From Bin87 sp965261925 (GTDB lineage: Bacteria > Chloroflexota > Dehalococcoidia > Lucifugimonadales > UBA3495), in assembly GCA_965261925.1 (NCBI GenBank), contig OZ253486.1, positions 868,001-932,000 on the forward strand: 64,000 nucleotides of DNA, in the 5' to 3' direction. A program made the position numbers and the translations under genes. Each line of letters opens with the position of its first letter. Position 1 is the first letter of the stretch. The notes below the pieces were generated by a model that made no database searches, had not been told where the DNA came from, and saw nothing but the letters and a program-made list of their open reading frames with translations. Shown piece by piece: positions 26,065 to 35,180 of the stretch.

Positions 26065-26517
26065 ATGACCACTCCGCCGGAACAACCTGACCTTGAGGAA
26101 CGCATCGCCAACCTGGCCAAGCGGTTGCACTATCATGGGCCCAACGCCCGGGAGCAGATCATGCACCGCGCTCTGAAAGCCCTTGAGGAAAGCCTGTCGC
26201 CGCCGCGTCCGGAGCGTTCCGCAGAAGAGCGAGCTGCCTTTTGGGCATCGGTCCGTGAAGGAGCTCGAAAGTACCGCGAGGAGCATCCTTACGACCCTGC
26301 CAACCCGGAGTCCCGTGTCTGGCAGGAAGAGCTGTACGACGAAAACGGGTTACCCGTATCAGCGGAGCGACTCGCGAAGGCAGAACGAGCAGAGCGGATG
26401 CAACGTTACGTTGATTTCGGTGTCAAGTATCGTGAGGCAAACCCTTACGATGACCACCATCCACCTTCCAGAGCATGGCAAGACGAACTTTACGACGACA
26501 ACGGGCTGCCCAAGTGA
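26065..26517 (+). CDS. VapB-like antitoxin with duplicated C-terminal motif
   Basis: A 150-residue protein. The N-terminal LEERIANLAKRL and REQIMHRALKALEES resemble Rv0623-type VapB antitoxins. The C-terminal half holds a repeated block, HPYDP-ANPESRVWQEELYDENGLP and NPYDDHHPPSRAWQDELYDDNGLP, about 28 residues each. Such acidic motifs are where VapB tails usually contact the toxin. Overlap with vapC by GTGA supports a unit. Confidence 0.8.
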   Translation: MTTPPEQPDLEERIANLAKRLHYHGPNAREQIMHRALKALEESLSPPRPERSAEERAAFWASVREGARKYREEHPYDPANPESRVWQEELYDENGLPVSAERLAKAERAERMQRYVDFGVKYREANPYDDHHPPSRAWQDELYDDNGLPK

Positions 26518-26903
26518 TCTCAGCCGACTCTTCAGCAATAATTGCCGTACTTACCGGCGAAGCAGAACGACAAACATTTTCCGACGCGATGGTCGAAGAC
26601 GGTGAAGTGCTCGTATCAACGGCGACTGCGGTCGAGGTTTTGATTGTAGCTGCGGGGAAAGGCGACGATATCTACCAGCACGCCGTTGAGTTTCTAAAAG
26701 AGCCATTCATTGCACTGGTCGATCTGGATCAGGAACAACTGTGGGCCGCTGACGTGGCGAACCGCCGCTACGGCCGGGGTCGCCATCCCGCCGCGCTGAA
26801 CTTCGGCGACACCTTTTCTTACGCGCTGGCATCAGTGCGGGAGTTGCCCCTGCTGTTCAAGGGCAACGACTTCGCACAGACGGATGTTACGCGGGCGGTG
26901 TGA
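26514..26903 (+). CDS. VapC-like PIN-domain ribonuclease toxin
   Basis: A 129-residue PIN protein, expected to cleave RNA with Mg2+. Acidic residues in ISADSSAIIAVLTGE, ATAVEVLIVA, and LNFGDTFSYALA are at the four usual places. The GTG at 26514 overlaps the antitoxin stop (GTGA). The frame opens further upstream, but the family N-terminus begins here. Confidence 0.9.
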   Translation: MISADSSAIIAVLTGEAERQTFSDAMVEDGEVLVSTATAVEVLIVAAGKGDDIYQHAVEFLKEPFIALVDLDQEQLWAADVANRRYGRGRHPAALNFGDTFSYALASVRELPLLFKGNDFAQTDVTRAV

Positions 26904-26921
26904 GCAGCGAGCCGAACCCCT

Positions 26922-28112
26922 CTAATCCCCCTGCTGCCGGAGCTGCGTCCTTACGGGGAGGCCGTAGATGTCGATGAAGCCCTTGGCGGCGGTGTGGTCG
27001 AACTCGTCGGCCCGGTCGTAGGTCGCCAGACCGTAGTTGTACAGCGGCCGGTCGGCGGTGCGGCCCACGACCACGCAGGACCCCTTGTGCAGGCGGACGC
27101 GCACGTCGCCGGTCACGTGGCGTTGGGTGCTGTCGATGTAGGCGTCCAGGTCGCGGCGGTGGGCGGTGTACCACAGGCCGTTGTAAACCAGCTCGGCATA
27201 CTCCTGGGCGATGCGCTCCTTGAGCCGGCTCTGCTCTCGGGAGAGGGTCATGGTCTCCAGGGCGCGGTGTGCTGAGTGCAGCAGCACGGCGGCCGGTGAC
27301 TCGTACACCTCGCGGCTCTTGATACCCACAAGGCGGTTCTCCACGTGGTCAATGCGGCCGATGCCGTGGGCGCCGGCCAGGGTGTTGAGATGGCCGATCA
27401 TCGCGACGCCGGCCATGGACTCGCCGTCGACGGCGGTGGGAATGCCCTCCTCGAACCGGATTTCCACGTAGGCGGGGTCGTCAGGGGCCGCGCCGGGGCT
27501 GACGGTCCACTCGTAGGCGTCTTCGGGGGGTTCATTCCAAGGGTCTTCCAACTCGCCAGCCTCGGCGCTGCGGCCCCACAGGTTCTCGTCGGTGCTGTAC
27601 TTATTGTTCGACGGCGCGATGGGGAGGTTGCGATCGCGGGCGTATAGCACCTCGTCCTCGCGGTTCATGCCCCACTCACGGATGGGGGCGATGAGCTCCA
27701 CGCCCGGCGCCAGTGCGGACACGCCCACCTCGATACGCACCTGGTCGTTGCCCTTGCCGGTGCAGCCGTGGGCGACGGCGTCGGCGTCGTGCTCCCGCGC
27801 CACGTCGGCCAGGTAGCGGGCGATGAGCGGCCGGCCCAGCGCAGTGGCCAGGGGATACTGGCCCTCGTAGATCGCGCCGGCGCGGAGGGCGGGCCAGAGG
27901 AACTCATCGACCAGCGTCTCCCGGCCGTCCACGGTGACGGCCTGCGACGCGCCAACGGCGTAGGCGCGCTGGCGGATGGTCTCGAGGTCCACCATGCCCA
28001 GGTCGATGGTGCAGGTGATGACGTCGGCGTCGTAGTTTTCCTTGAGCCACGGTACGGCCACGGAGGTATCCAGGCCGCCGGAGTAGGCGAGGACGATTTT
28101 CTTGCTGGGCAT
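26922..28112 (-). CDS. argG: Argininosuccinate synthase
   Basis: A 396-residue ATP-dependent ligase joining citrulline and aspartate in arginine synthesis. The pyrophosphate loop LAYSGGLDTSVAV opens the protein; further conserved blocks are HGCTGKGNDQVRIE and STDENLWGRS, and the C-terminus shows KGFIDIYGLP. The length is usual. It converges on the VapBC operon, 18 bp apart. Confidence 0.97.
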   Translation of the reverse strand: MPSKKIVLAYSGGLDTSVAVPWLKENYDADVITCTIDLGMVDLETIRQRAYAVGASQAVTVDGRETLVDEFLWPALRAGAIYEGQYPLATALGRPLIARYLADVAREHDADAVAHGCTGKGNDQVRIEVGVSALAPGVELIAPIREWGMNREDEVLYARDRNLPIAPSNNKYSTDENLWGRSAEAGELEDPWNEPPEDAYEWTVSPGAAPDDPAYVEIRFEEGIPTAVDGESMAGVAMIGHLNTLAGAHGIGRIDHVENRLVGIKSREVYESPAAVLLHSAHRALETMTLSREQSRLKERIAQEYAELVYNGLWYTAHRRDLDAYIDSTQRHVTGDVRVRLHKGSCVVVGRTADRPLYNYGLATYDRADEFDHTAAKGFIDIYGLPVRTQLRQQGD

Positions 28113-28166
28113 TGGCGGGGTGTTCTCCTATGTGTTTAGTAGGGGTATCGGAAGCCGGGGCATCGG

Positions 28167-29780
28167 TCAGGCGGCTTGTTCAATCCGTTCGCGAAGGTAC
28201 TCATTGCTGCGTGCGCCCTTCGTCCGGTTGCACCAGCCGCAGAGGAGTTGCAGATTGGAGTCGACGTCCGGTCCGCCCTTGGACCGGGGAGTTATGTGGT
28301 CAAACTCCAGCAGCCGTACGGGCAGTTCCAGTTGGCAGCCGCCGCATTTGCCTCCCTGTGTCCCGTAGAGAAGCGCTTTGATGCCGGGTGACCTACGAGG
28401 CGCATCGGCATCCGTGCGCTTGGGGACATCGGTGCGATGGATGACACTGCCGAACAGGGCAGGGAACTCCTCATCACCCAGGCTCACTTCCTTCCGCATC
28501 CGGTCGATGACCAACTCGTATGCCTTCTCGGAGATGTCAACGCCAATCCACTGCCTCCCCAATCGCTCGGCGGCGATGCAGGCCGTGGCGCAGCCGCAGA
28601 AAGGGTCGAGGACCACGTCGCCCTCATTGGACGACGCCTTGATGATGCGTTCCAACAGGGCCAGGGGCTTCTGGGTGGGGTAGCCGGTGCGCTCTTTAGC
28701 CTGTGGGTTCACCGGGGCGATGTCTGTCCAGATGGTGTCTTGGATACGGCCGGGCATTTCGCTCAGGTAACGCTTGATCTGTGGCCGTTTTTGCTTTGAG
28801 TCGGGATGCCAGATGCGGCCTTCACCGTCCAGCTTAGCCATGGTTTCTTGAGAATAACGCCAACCCTTCGGCGGATATGCGTAACCCTGCCATTCGTACA
28901 TCATGTTGGGGCGCGGATTGGGGCTGGTCATATTGTCGAGTGTGTACCGACCCCTGCCGTCATTATCGTCGTAGCGATATTTGGTGCTCACATACTTTTC
29001 GTCATATTCGCCGTATTGAGGGTTCCAAAGATAACTACTGCTGTGGGCGTAGTAGAAGATGATGTCGTTGACTGCGGCCCAGTTCTTGGTGTCGCTATGA
29101 GTGGTAGTGCGCTTCCAGGTAATCTCACTGCGGAAGTTTTCCGCTCCGAACACAGCGTCCATCGTCGCTTTGAGGTAGTGGCTGGCCGTTGGATCACAGT
29201 GCAGATAAATGCTGCCGGTGGGTTTGAGGAGGCGGTGCATTTCCATGAGGCGAACAGTCATCCACGTCAGGTAGGCCTGCATCCCTTCCGAATGGGCCTT
29301 GCCGGCGGCGGTGATGATGTGGGCCAGGGCGGGATGCTCATCCTCGATCTGGATGACCCATTCCTCTTTCACGTCATCCAAGGTCCATGCGTCCTTGAAG
29401 GAAGCGCCGGCGGCCTGGCTGCCGATGGGGGCCTCGAACATCCGCTTGGAGTTGAAGGGCGGGTCCAGGTAGATGAGATCAACGGAAGCGGAGTTGATCC
29501 CGCGCATGACCTCAAGGTTATCGCGGATGAAGATGGTGCGATTTGCGACGTTGAGGATAGGATTTTTTGATGTCGACCGACTCTCCTCGCCAAAAATGCG
29601 CTGCACTTCGTCGTCGTCAACGCCCAACTGCTGACGCAGAATTGAGAGCGCTACCGACGTGTATTCAGCTTGCCCCCGGGCGAGATAGGACAAGGCTTGT
29701 TCGTAACGCAGAGCGTAGAACTCTGGGTCTCGTTCCGCCCGTTTTCGGACCATCTCGCTGAAACCATCCATATCATTCAC
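28167..29780 (-). CDS. DNA methyltransferase with C-terminal HNH nuclease
   Basis: A 537-residue fusion. Residues 1-60 are helical (ERDPEFYALRYEQALSYLA); 80-440 form an m6A/m4C methylase of permuted beta type, with motif IV YLDPPFNSKRM (105-114) before motif I DPFCGCATACIAAERLG; and about 465-537 are an HNH domain with CGGC, EFDHITPRSKGGP, NLQLLCGWCNRTKG. The ATG at 29780 overlaps the stop of the toxin gene upstream (ATGA). A combined methylase/nuclease in one protein could be a compact restriction system; alternatively the HNH may act elsewhere. Confidence 0.85.
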   Translation of the reverse strand: MNDMDGFSEMVRKRAERDPEFYALRYEQALSYLARGQAEYTSVALSILRQQLGVDDDEVQRIFGEESRSTSKNPILNVANRTIFIRDNLEVMRGINSASVDLIYLDPPFNSKRMFEAPIGSQAAGASFKDAWTLDDVKEEWVIQIEDEHPALAHIITAAGKAHSEGMQAYLTWMTVRLMEMHRLLKPTGSIYLHCDPTASHYLKATMDAVFGAENFRSEITWKRTTTHSDTKNWAAVNDIIFYYAHSSSYLWNPQYGEYDEKYVSTKYRYDDNDGRGRYTLDNMTSPNPRPNMMYEWQGYAYPPKGWRYSQETMAKLDGEGRIWHPDSKQKRPQIKRYLSEMPGRIQDTIWTDIAPVNPQAKERTGYPTQKPLALLERIIKASSNEGDVVLDPFCGCATACIAAERLGRQWIGVDISEKAYELVIDRMRKEVSLGDEEFPALFGSVIHRTDVPKRTDADAPRRSPGIKALLYGTQGGKCGGCQLELPVRLLEFDHITPRSKGGPDVDSNLQLLCGWCNRTKGARSNEYLRERIEQAA

Positions 29781-30103
29781 CTTCCCCGGTGATCTTGCCA
29801 GTAGCCTTTGACCCTAGCGATGTCTCGCCGCTGTTCTCTGGGGTTATTCTTATCGCCGCCATGAAGGAGCCATAGTGTGTTGCCAGCTCGTCCAAAATAA
29901 ATCCGATACCCTGTTCGTAGCCGACGCTCAAACAATCCATCGCCCAGAGCTTTGACGTTGTTCCAATTCTGTGCCAACAGCTGGTCAACGGCATTGGTCA
30001 CTTGAGCCGCGGCGCGACCGTCAATACTGTCGAACCATTCCTCAAATGGATAGCGACCACTCCGCTGGTACAGTTCCACTCTATAAGTCGGTGTCGGCTC
30101 CAT
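29777..30103 (-). CDS. RelE/HigB-like toxin (type II TA)
   Basis: A 108-residue protein of the Gp49/HigB type: YRVELYQRSGRYPFEEWFDS, LFERRLRTGYRIYFGRAGNT, and WLLHGGDKNNPREQRRDIARV. These are the conserved basic, RNase-like features of RelE-superfamily toxins. The stop overlaps the methylase start by 4 bp, where the usual downstream antitoxin would be. ATG at 30103 is chosen; a TTG at 30133 is an alternative. Confidence 0.87.
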   Translation of the reverse strand: MEPTPTYRVELYQRSGRYPFEEWFDSIDGRAAAQVTNAVDQLLAQNWNNVKALGDGLFERRLRTGYRIYFGRAGNTLWLLHGGDKNNPREQRRDIARVKGYWQDHRGR

Positions 30104-30168
30104 GATACTTTGCAGCAAGATCCCGGACGTCAACCCCAGCTGCTTAGCGTGTCATTAACCAATTCCGG

Positions 30169-30858
30169 TTATTCCCGCGGCTCGGTGCGCAGTTGGTTCA
30201 CGTAGTTCACCAGCGCGAACACGCCGGAAGCCTGCCTGACCAGGAACTCGGAACCCATCAATCCACCCAGGCTGCTGAATACGTCTAGGCGGATGCGCCG
30301 TCCGTTGCTGACGATGGACCGGTCCCAGTGCGCCTTCACGCCGTCGATGGTTGACATGGGGACGCGGGCGGAGTCGGCGGAAACGGACTTTCCCAGGTAC
30401 ACGAAATCGCGATCGGCCCACATCATCCCGCGCCGGCATTCAAACGGTCCGACCATCTCGGGCGTCTCAGAAGCGGTTTCGCCGAGTTCCGTGGTCTGTT
30501 CTTCAGTGTAGACGTGGTGGAGGTGAGCGGTGAGACCGATCATTCCCCAGTACTGCAGCGGCCCGAAACTGGCGCGGACCAGGCCCGTGGGACCCTGCAC
30601 CATGATCCGGGTTTCGGCGCGAGTGGGGTTCTCCTTGAAAAAGTCCCAGTCGGCGACGATATCCGATACGTCGGTCAGCGGCAGGCGAAAGGATTGGCTG
30701 GTATCCATGCCCGACTTGTGAAGGCAGCCGTCTTCAATCCACACCAGGCCATCCAGGCACGGTATCGGGTTGAACACCTGGGGAACGCGGATTTTGCCGT
30801 GGTGGCCATCCGCCGAGCCAGCCGACTCGCCACGGCGCCTCCGGAATATGCTAATCAT
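30169..30858 (-). CDS. Conserved hypothetical protein
   Basis: A 229-residue protein, no recognised family. It is rich in beta-strand-like stretches, with two similar halves: WIEDGCLHKSGM and VSDIVADWDFF in the first, MWADRDFVYLGKS and IDGVKAHWDRS in the second, which suggests an internal duplication. No signal peptide or membrane span. It lies just upstream of the toxin on the same strand but 65 bp away. Confidence 0.55.
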   Translation of the reverse strand: MISIFRRRRGESAGSADGHHGKIRVPQVFNPIPCLDGLVWIEDGCLHKSGMDTSQSFRLPLTDVSDIVADWDFFKENPTRAETRIMVQGPTGLVRASFGPLQYWGMIGLTAHLHHVYTEEQTTELGETASETPEMVGPFECRRGMMWADRDFVYLGKSVSADSARVPMSTIDGVKAHWDRSIVSNGRRIRLDVFSSLGGLMGSEFLVRQASGVFALVNYVNQLRTEPRE

Positions 30859-30925
30859 GCCCGCTCCTGCTCTCCATTGCCATGGCGCCAGCGAAAATTA
30901 TTCTACCAGCATATCTTGAGCGCAC

Positions 30926-31582
30926 CTACCATTGGTTCCAGTGGACGATGTCGTCCAGCGACTCGCGGTGGGCGGGCCGGAACCGGTCGCCGATGGTGTA
31001 GGCCAGGGGGATGAGGCCGGCCTGCATGACCCGGCGGTACGGAATGTCCAGCGCGGCGGCGGCCTCCTCCTCGTACATCAGGTGAATGCAGGTGAACACC
31101 GACCCGACGCCTCGGGCGCGGGCGGCCAGCATCAGGCTCCAGGCTGCGGGCATGATGGTTCCCCATTGCGCGCTCTGTACCAGGGTCGGCGCGCTGTCGG
31201 TGCGCCCGGCGATGCAAGGGATGACCATGACGGGAGCGCGGTGCAGGTTGTCGGCGAGATACTGGGCGGAGTCGCCCACCCGGTCCTGTACGGCGGCGCG
31301 GACGGGATCATCGTAGGTCAGGTTGGTGGCCGCCGTGGGTGATTGGGTGTACTGCTCCCACCCCCGGCGATAGAGGTCGGCGATGGCGCGGCGCTTGTCG
31401 GGGTCGGTGATCACCATGAAGTGCCAGTTCTGCCGGTTGCTGGCGGTAGGAGCCTGCTGGGCCACGGCCAGGCATTCGCGGATGATCTCGTCGGGGATGG
31501 GCCGGTCAAAGTCCAGGCGCTTGCGGACGGCGCGGGTAGTGGTCAGCAGGGCATCGGGCGAGAGGTCATGGATCGCGGGCAT
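30926..31582 (-). CDS. Nitroreductase family protein
   Basis: A 218-residue flavin (FMN) oxidoreductase reducing nitro, quinone or enone groups with NAD(P)H. RAVRKRLDFDRPIPDEIIRE with the FMN-binding Arg pair, QQAPTASNRQNWHF, and the C-terminal GLIPLAYTIGDRF with FRPAHR are typical. Substrate unknown. Confidence 0.88.
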   Translation of the reverse strand: MPAIHDLSPDALLTTTRAVRKRLDFDRPIPDEIIRECLAVAQQAPTASNRQNWHFMVITDPDKRRAIADLYRRGWEQYTQSPTAATNLTYDDPVRAAVQDRVGDSAQYLADNLHRAPVMVIPCIAGRTDSAPTLVQSAQWGTIMPAAWSLMLAARARGVGSVFTCIHLMYEEEAAAALDIPYRRVMQAGLIPLAYTIGDRFRPAHRESLDDIVHWNQW

Positions 31583-32058
31583 GGGTGGGGCTCCTTGAGA
31601 TCGATCCGAGCGGATGCGGGGCCGCAGGGTCGCTTAATTGACGACGACTTGGGACGGTTATAGGATGACCGCCGATTTGACGGAACACATTTCAACGAAG
31701 ATAGTCCACGTTCGCGGAAGTAGCAAATAATCATGCGATGCAAATGGCGGATGGGCACAACCAATTTTATGCCAGCGGGATTGGCCTCGGTATTGATTGT
31801 CCTGGGATGTTCCGCCCCCACAGGCGGATTGACTGGCCCCTCTCCTACGTACACCCCGTATCCCACCGAAACGCCGTACCCGACCTACACCCCTTATCCC
31901 AAAGCAACACACCCGCCATTGACTGACGACCAAATCCTGGAGCGGCTGCAACGACGTGGGGCGATCTCCACCGCAACTCCTCCGCGAACAGCCCCACCAT
32001 CAGCGCCCACCACCGATTTATTGAGTCGGGCTCGCTCGCGGCAGGAGGCATTTAAGAC

Positions 32059-33309
32059 TAAACCGAAGCCAAGGTGAAACCCGCACTTGGTTTGGATAGA
32101 ATTGGAAGGAATTGAGAGGATCGGTTGGGAAGTTGCCGGGGGTTGCTGGTGGGTATGCTGGAGATGGGAGCGCTGCTGGAGCGGTGGCGCATGGATGAGG
32201 CTGCGGTACGACGACGGATGTACCGAGCGCCGACGCCTCGGGAGCGGGAACGGTGGCACGCGGTGTGGTTACTGGCGCGAGGCTGGACGGCCGCGGCCGC
32301 GGCCGCGGCGTTGGAACGGGACGCCCACACTATTGGCCAATGGGCCACGGCATTCCGGGAGGGTGGTCCTGAGGCGCTGGCTTTTGAGCAGTCAGGAGGT
32401 TCCCCCCGCATTGAACCGGGAGCGGTAGGCCGAGTTGAAGGCGGCGGTGCAGGAATTGCCGTCGCAAGCTGGCATCGATTTGTCCAACTGGAACTGGAAG
32501 GCGGTGCGCCGGTTGGTAGAGGAACGCTTCGGGTTGACGCTGAGCCGGAGTGGTTGCCTGAATTACCTGCACCGGTTGGGCTTTGTCCTGAAGCGTCCCA
32601 AGAAGCGGTTGGTCAAGGCAGACCCGGTACGGCGGGAAGGCTTTGTGAGGGAGTACATTGCCTTGACAGCGGCGGCCCGACGAACTGGGGCCAAGATATT
32701 CTTCGCTGATGAGGCTCACTTTCGGGCGGATGCGGATCTGCGGGCCAAATGGGTGCTGAAGGGTGAACCGGCGCTGGTGGACTCCACCAGCCCGCGACGT
32801 GGGGAGAAGGCGAGCTACTACTCGGCGGTGTGTCTGGAAACCGGAGAGGTGGAGTTGCTGGAACTGGAAGGTAACAGCAACTCCACCACCTCGGTTGCCT
32901 TCCTGTCGGTTGCCTTCCTGCGTCAACTGCGGGCGCAACACACCGAACCGTTGACGGTGATTTGGGACAATTCCCCAGCTCATAGGGGCGACGCGCTGCG
33001 AGCCTACCTGGCCAACCCCAACTTGAACCTGCGCTTGGTGAACCTGCCCACCTATAGCCCAGATTTCAACGCCGACGAGGCTATTTGGGGCTGGGTACGT
33101 CAAGAGGTGACCGCCAACCTGTGCCTGGGGACCCGTGCCGCAGTCCAGGAGAAGGTGGGCGACTTTTTCGCCAGCCTGTCCAGCCGATGCGACGAAGTCA
33201 AGCGCCGATGCCAGACCGTGCTTCAGGCTCGAGCAGCAGAACTGACTGCCAGCACTCAAGCCGACCCTTCCCATCCCGCGAATGTAGATTTCACCTTGGC
33301 TTCAGTTTA
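32059..33309 (+). mobile_element. ISa copy 1, IS630-like insertion sequence
   Basis: About 1.25 kb. Inverted ends are TAAACCGAAGCCAAGGTGAA on the left and the complement TAAACTGAAGCCAAGGTGAA on the right. Flanking TA duplication in a CTAG target. It carries the transposase in the plus direction but looks inactive, because it has C6 instead of C7 at the frameshift site and a TAG in the second frame. It sits inside the lipoprotein gene. Confidence 0.92.
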
Positions 33310-33310
33310 G
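32155..33310 (+). pseudogene. IS630-family transposase of ISa copy 1 (defective)
   Basis: The HTH part runs from about 32155 (LLERWRMDEAAVRRRMYRAP; GQWATAFREGG). The C-run at 32402-32407 is one base short, leaving the catalytic part (DEAHF, WDNSPAH, NADEAIWGW) from 32435 out of frame in the wrong direction. A TAG replaces the CAG of its second codon block (CGGTAGGCC). The catalytic residues themselves are intact. Confidence 0.85.
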
Positions 33311-34958
33311 TCCGAGATTCGTGGCAATCGACGACGCGGCCCCGGTTCTACAAACGGCCACCGTGGACGCCCACGCCATTACGCTGACCTATGACGAGCC
33401 GCTCTACGACTCCAAGCCTCCCCCCTCCACCGCTTTCAGCGTGAAGGTGGACGGGATCGCCTCCACGATCAGGTCAACCCAGGTCAACCAACTCGCCGTC
33501 AAGCTCTACCTCCACGATCCCGTGGGCGCAGCCACGGTTACCCTGGATTACACCGTTCCCCCCTGGAACACCGGCAGAATCCACGACCAGTCAGGCAACC
33601 TGGCCGCTGCCCTCAGCGACCAAGCGGTGACCAACAACACCGCGGACAAGACCGCTCCAAGGGCATCCACAGTCACCGTTGACGGCGACACCGTCACCCT
33701 GACTTACGCCGAAACTTTGGACCAGAACAGAATCCCGCCCAAAACCACCTTCGCCGTCAAGGTCGGCACATCCACTCACGCTATCGAAACCGTTTCGGTC
33801 CAGCAAGCCGTCGTGACATTGGACCTGGAAACTCCGGTGGCCTCCGGTGACACCGTGACCTTCGACTACGCCGCTCCCACCAGTCCGGCGATCTCCAAAT
33901 TACAGGACCCGTCCGGCAACGCCGCGGTCTCCCTCGACGACGTTACCGTAACCAACAACACCGCCGATTCCGGCAGCAGCAGATCCCAGGAACCCGATCC
34001 TCTCGGGATCCCTCAAAACCTGGATGTTGACCTCCGGCAAAGCGGCAAACTCAACGCCACTTGGGACCCGCCCAATACCGGGCCCACTCCCACCGGCTAC
34101 ACCATCCAGTGGAAAGCCGCCTACGACTCCTGGACCGACCCGGACACCGTATCCCAGGCCAGCCTGACCAAAACCTCATACGTCATCAACGGCCTCACCA
34201 ACGGCAGCGAATACGCCGCCCGCGTTTTTGCCACCAGGGACAGCTCCCAGGGCGATCCGTCCGACGTCGCAACCGGCACACCCCAGGAAACCACGCCCCC
34301 CGAACTTTCGACCGCCTCGGTCCGTGAAGCCACGCTGACCCTCAACTTCAACGAAGCCCTGGACGGCACCGCAACGCCGAATAAATCCGCCTTCACGGTC
34401 AACGTGGACGGCAGTAACCGGGAAATCAACGCCGTATCAGTATCAGACGCCACCGTCACCGTCACCCTCTCCACCAGCGTCGCCTCGGCAGACGCCGCCA
34501 CCGTGTCATACACGGTCCCTGCGGACAGGTCGGCATCCAGATTGCAGGACATAGCCGGAAACGCGGCTGCTTCTTTCAATGGGCAGAGTGTGACCAACGA
34601 TACCCCCGCGCCGGTCCCCTTCACGGCCAGCGCCCACAACGTTCCTTCAACCCACGATGGCAGCACGAACTTCACTTTCGAGCTGCGTTTCAGCGAAACT
34701 CCCAAGCAAGGATTCAGCTACCGCACCTTGCGCGACCACGCCTTCACGGTGACTGATGGTGAGGTCACCAAAGGGCGGCGGCTGGAGAAAGGCAAAAACG
34801 TCCGCTGGGAAATAACCACGGCTCCCAACGGACACGGCCGGGTCACCATCATGCTGCCCGTCACCACGGACTGCGATGCCGCCGGAGCCATCTGCACTCA
34901 GGACGGCAGAATGCTCTCCAGCCTCCTGGAGATCACCATCGCGGGACCGGACGGCTAG

Positions 34959-35180
34959 CTCTTGAACGGAACCCGCCAAAGGGATGCAGGGGAGCCGGTG
35001 AGACCGGGCAGGGCTAGGCACCACGCACAATGAAACGGAACCGATGGTGGTAGGCTTCCGGTACAAGTCTGCCACCCGACAAGATGGAGGTAAGTGACAT
35101 GCAACTGGCGGTTCAGCGCCCAGGACGCCCGAACCAAACTGCAGCGATTTACCCCTGCCTTTCCACAGTTGACTGAGTAC
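34959..35180. other. Short gap with a remnant of ISb
   Basis: The last ~80 bp (35101-35180) align with the 3' end of the ISb element at 42840-42920: CAACTGGCGGTTCA, AAACTGC, GCGATTTACCCCTGCCTTTCC and GTTGACTGAG. They end at the TA where ISa copy 2 begins. 34959-35100 holds no gene. Confidence 0.65.

Larger units (their letters stand above)
31733..34958 (+). pseudogene. Secreted lipoprotein with SWM/fibronectin repeats, split by ISa copy 1
   Basis: Two pieces, 31733-32060 and 33310-34958, join exactly in frame if ISa copy 1 and one TA are removed: 1977 bp, 658 codons, with FKT running into SPRF. The first piece carries a lipoprotein signal (VLIVLGC) and a Tyr/Thr/Pro-rich linker (YTPYPTETPYPTYTPYP). 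The second has SWM-type beta repeats (about 110-330 and 420-540 of the joined protein), one fibronectin III repeat between them, and a final beta-rich segment. A cell-surface adhesin or matrix protein is likely. The downstream part could still be expressed from a GTG at 33321, but without export signal. Confidence 0.8.
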
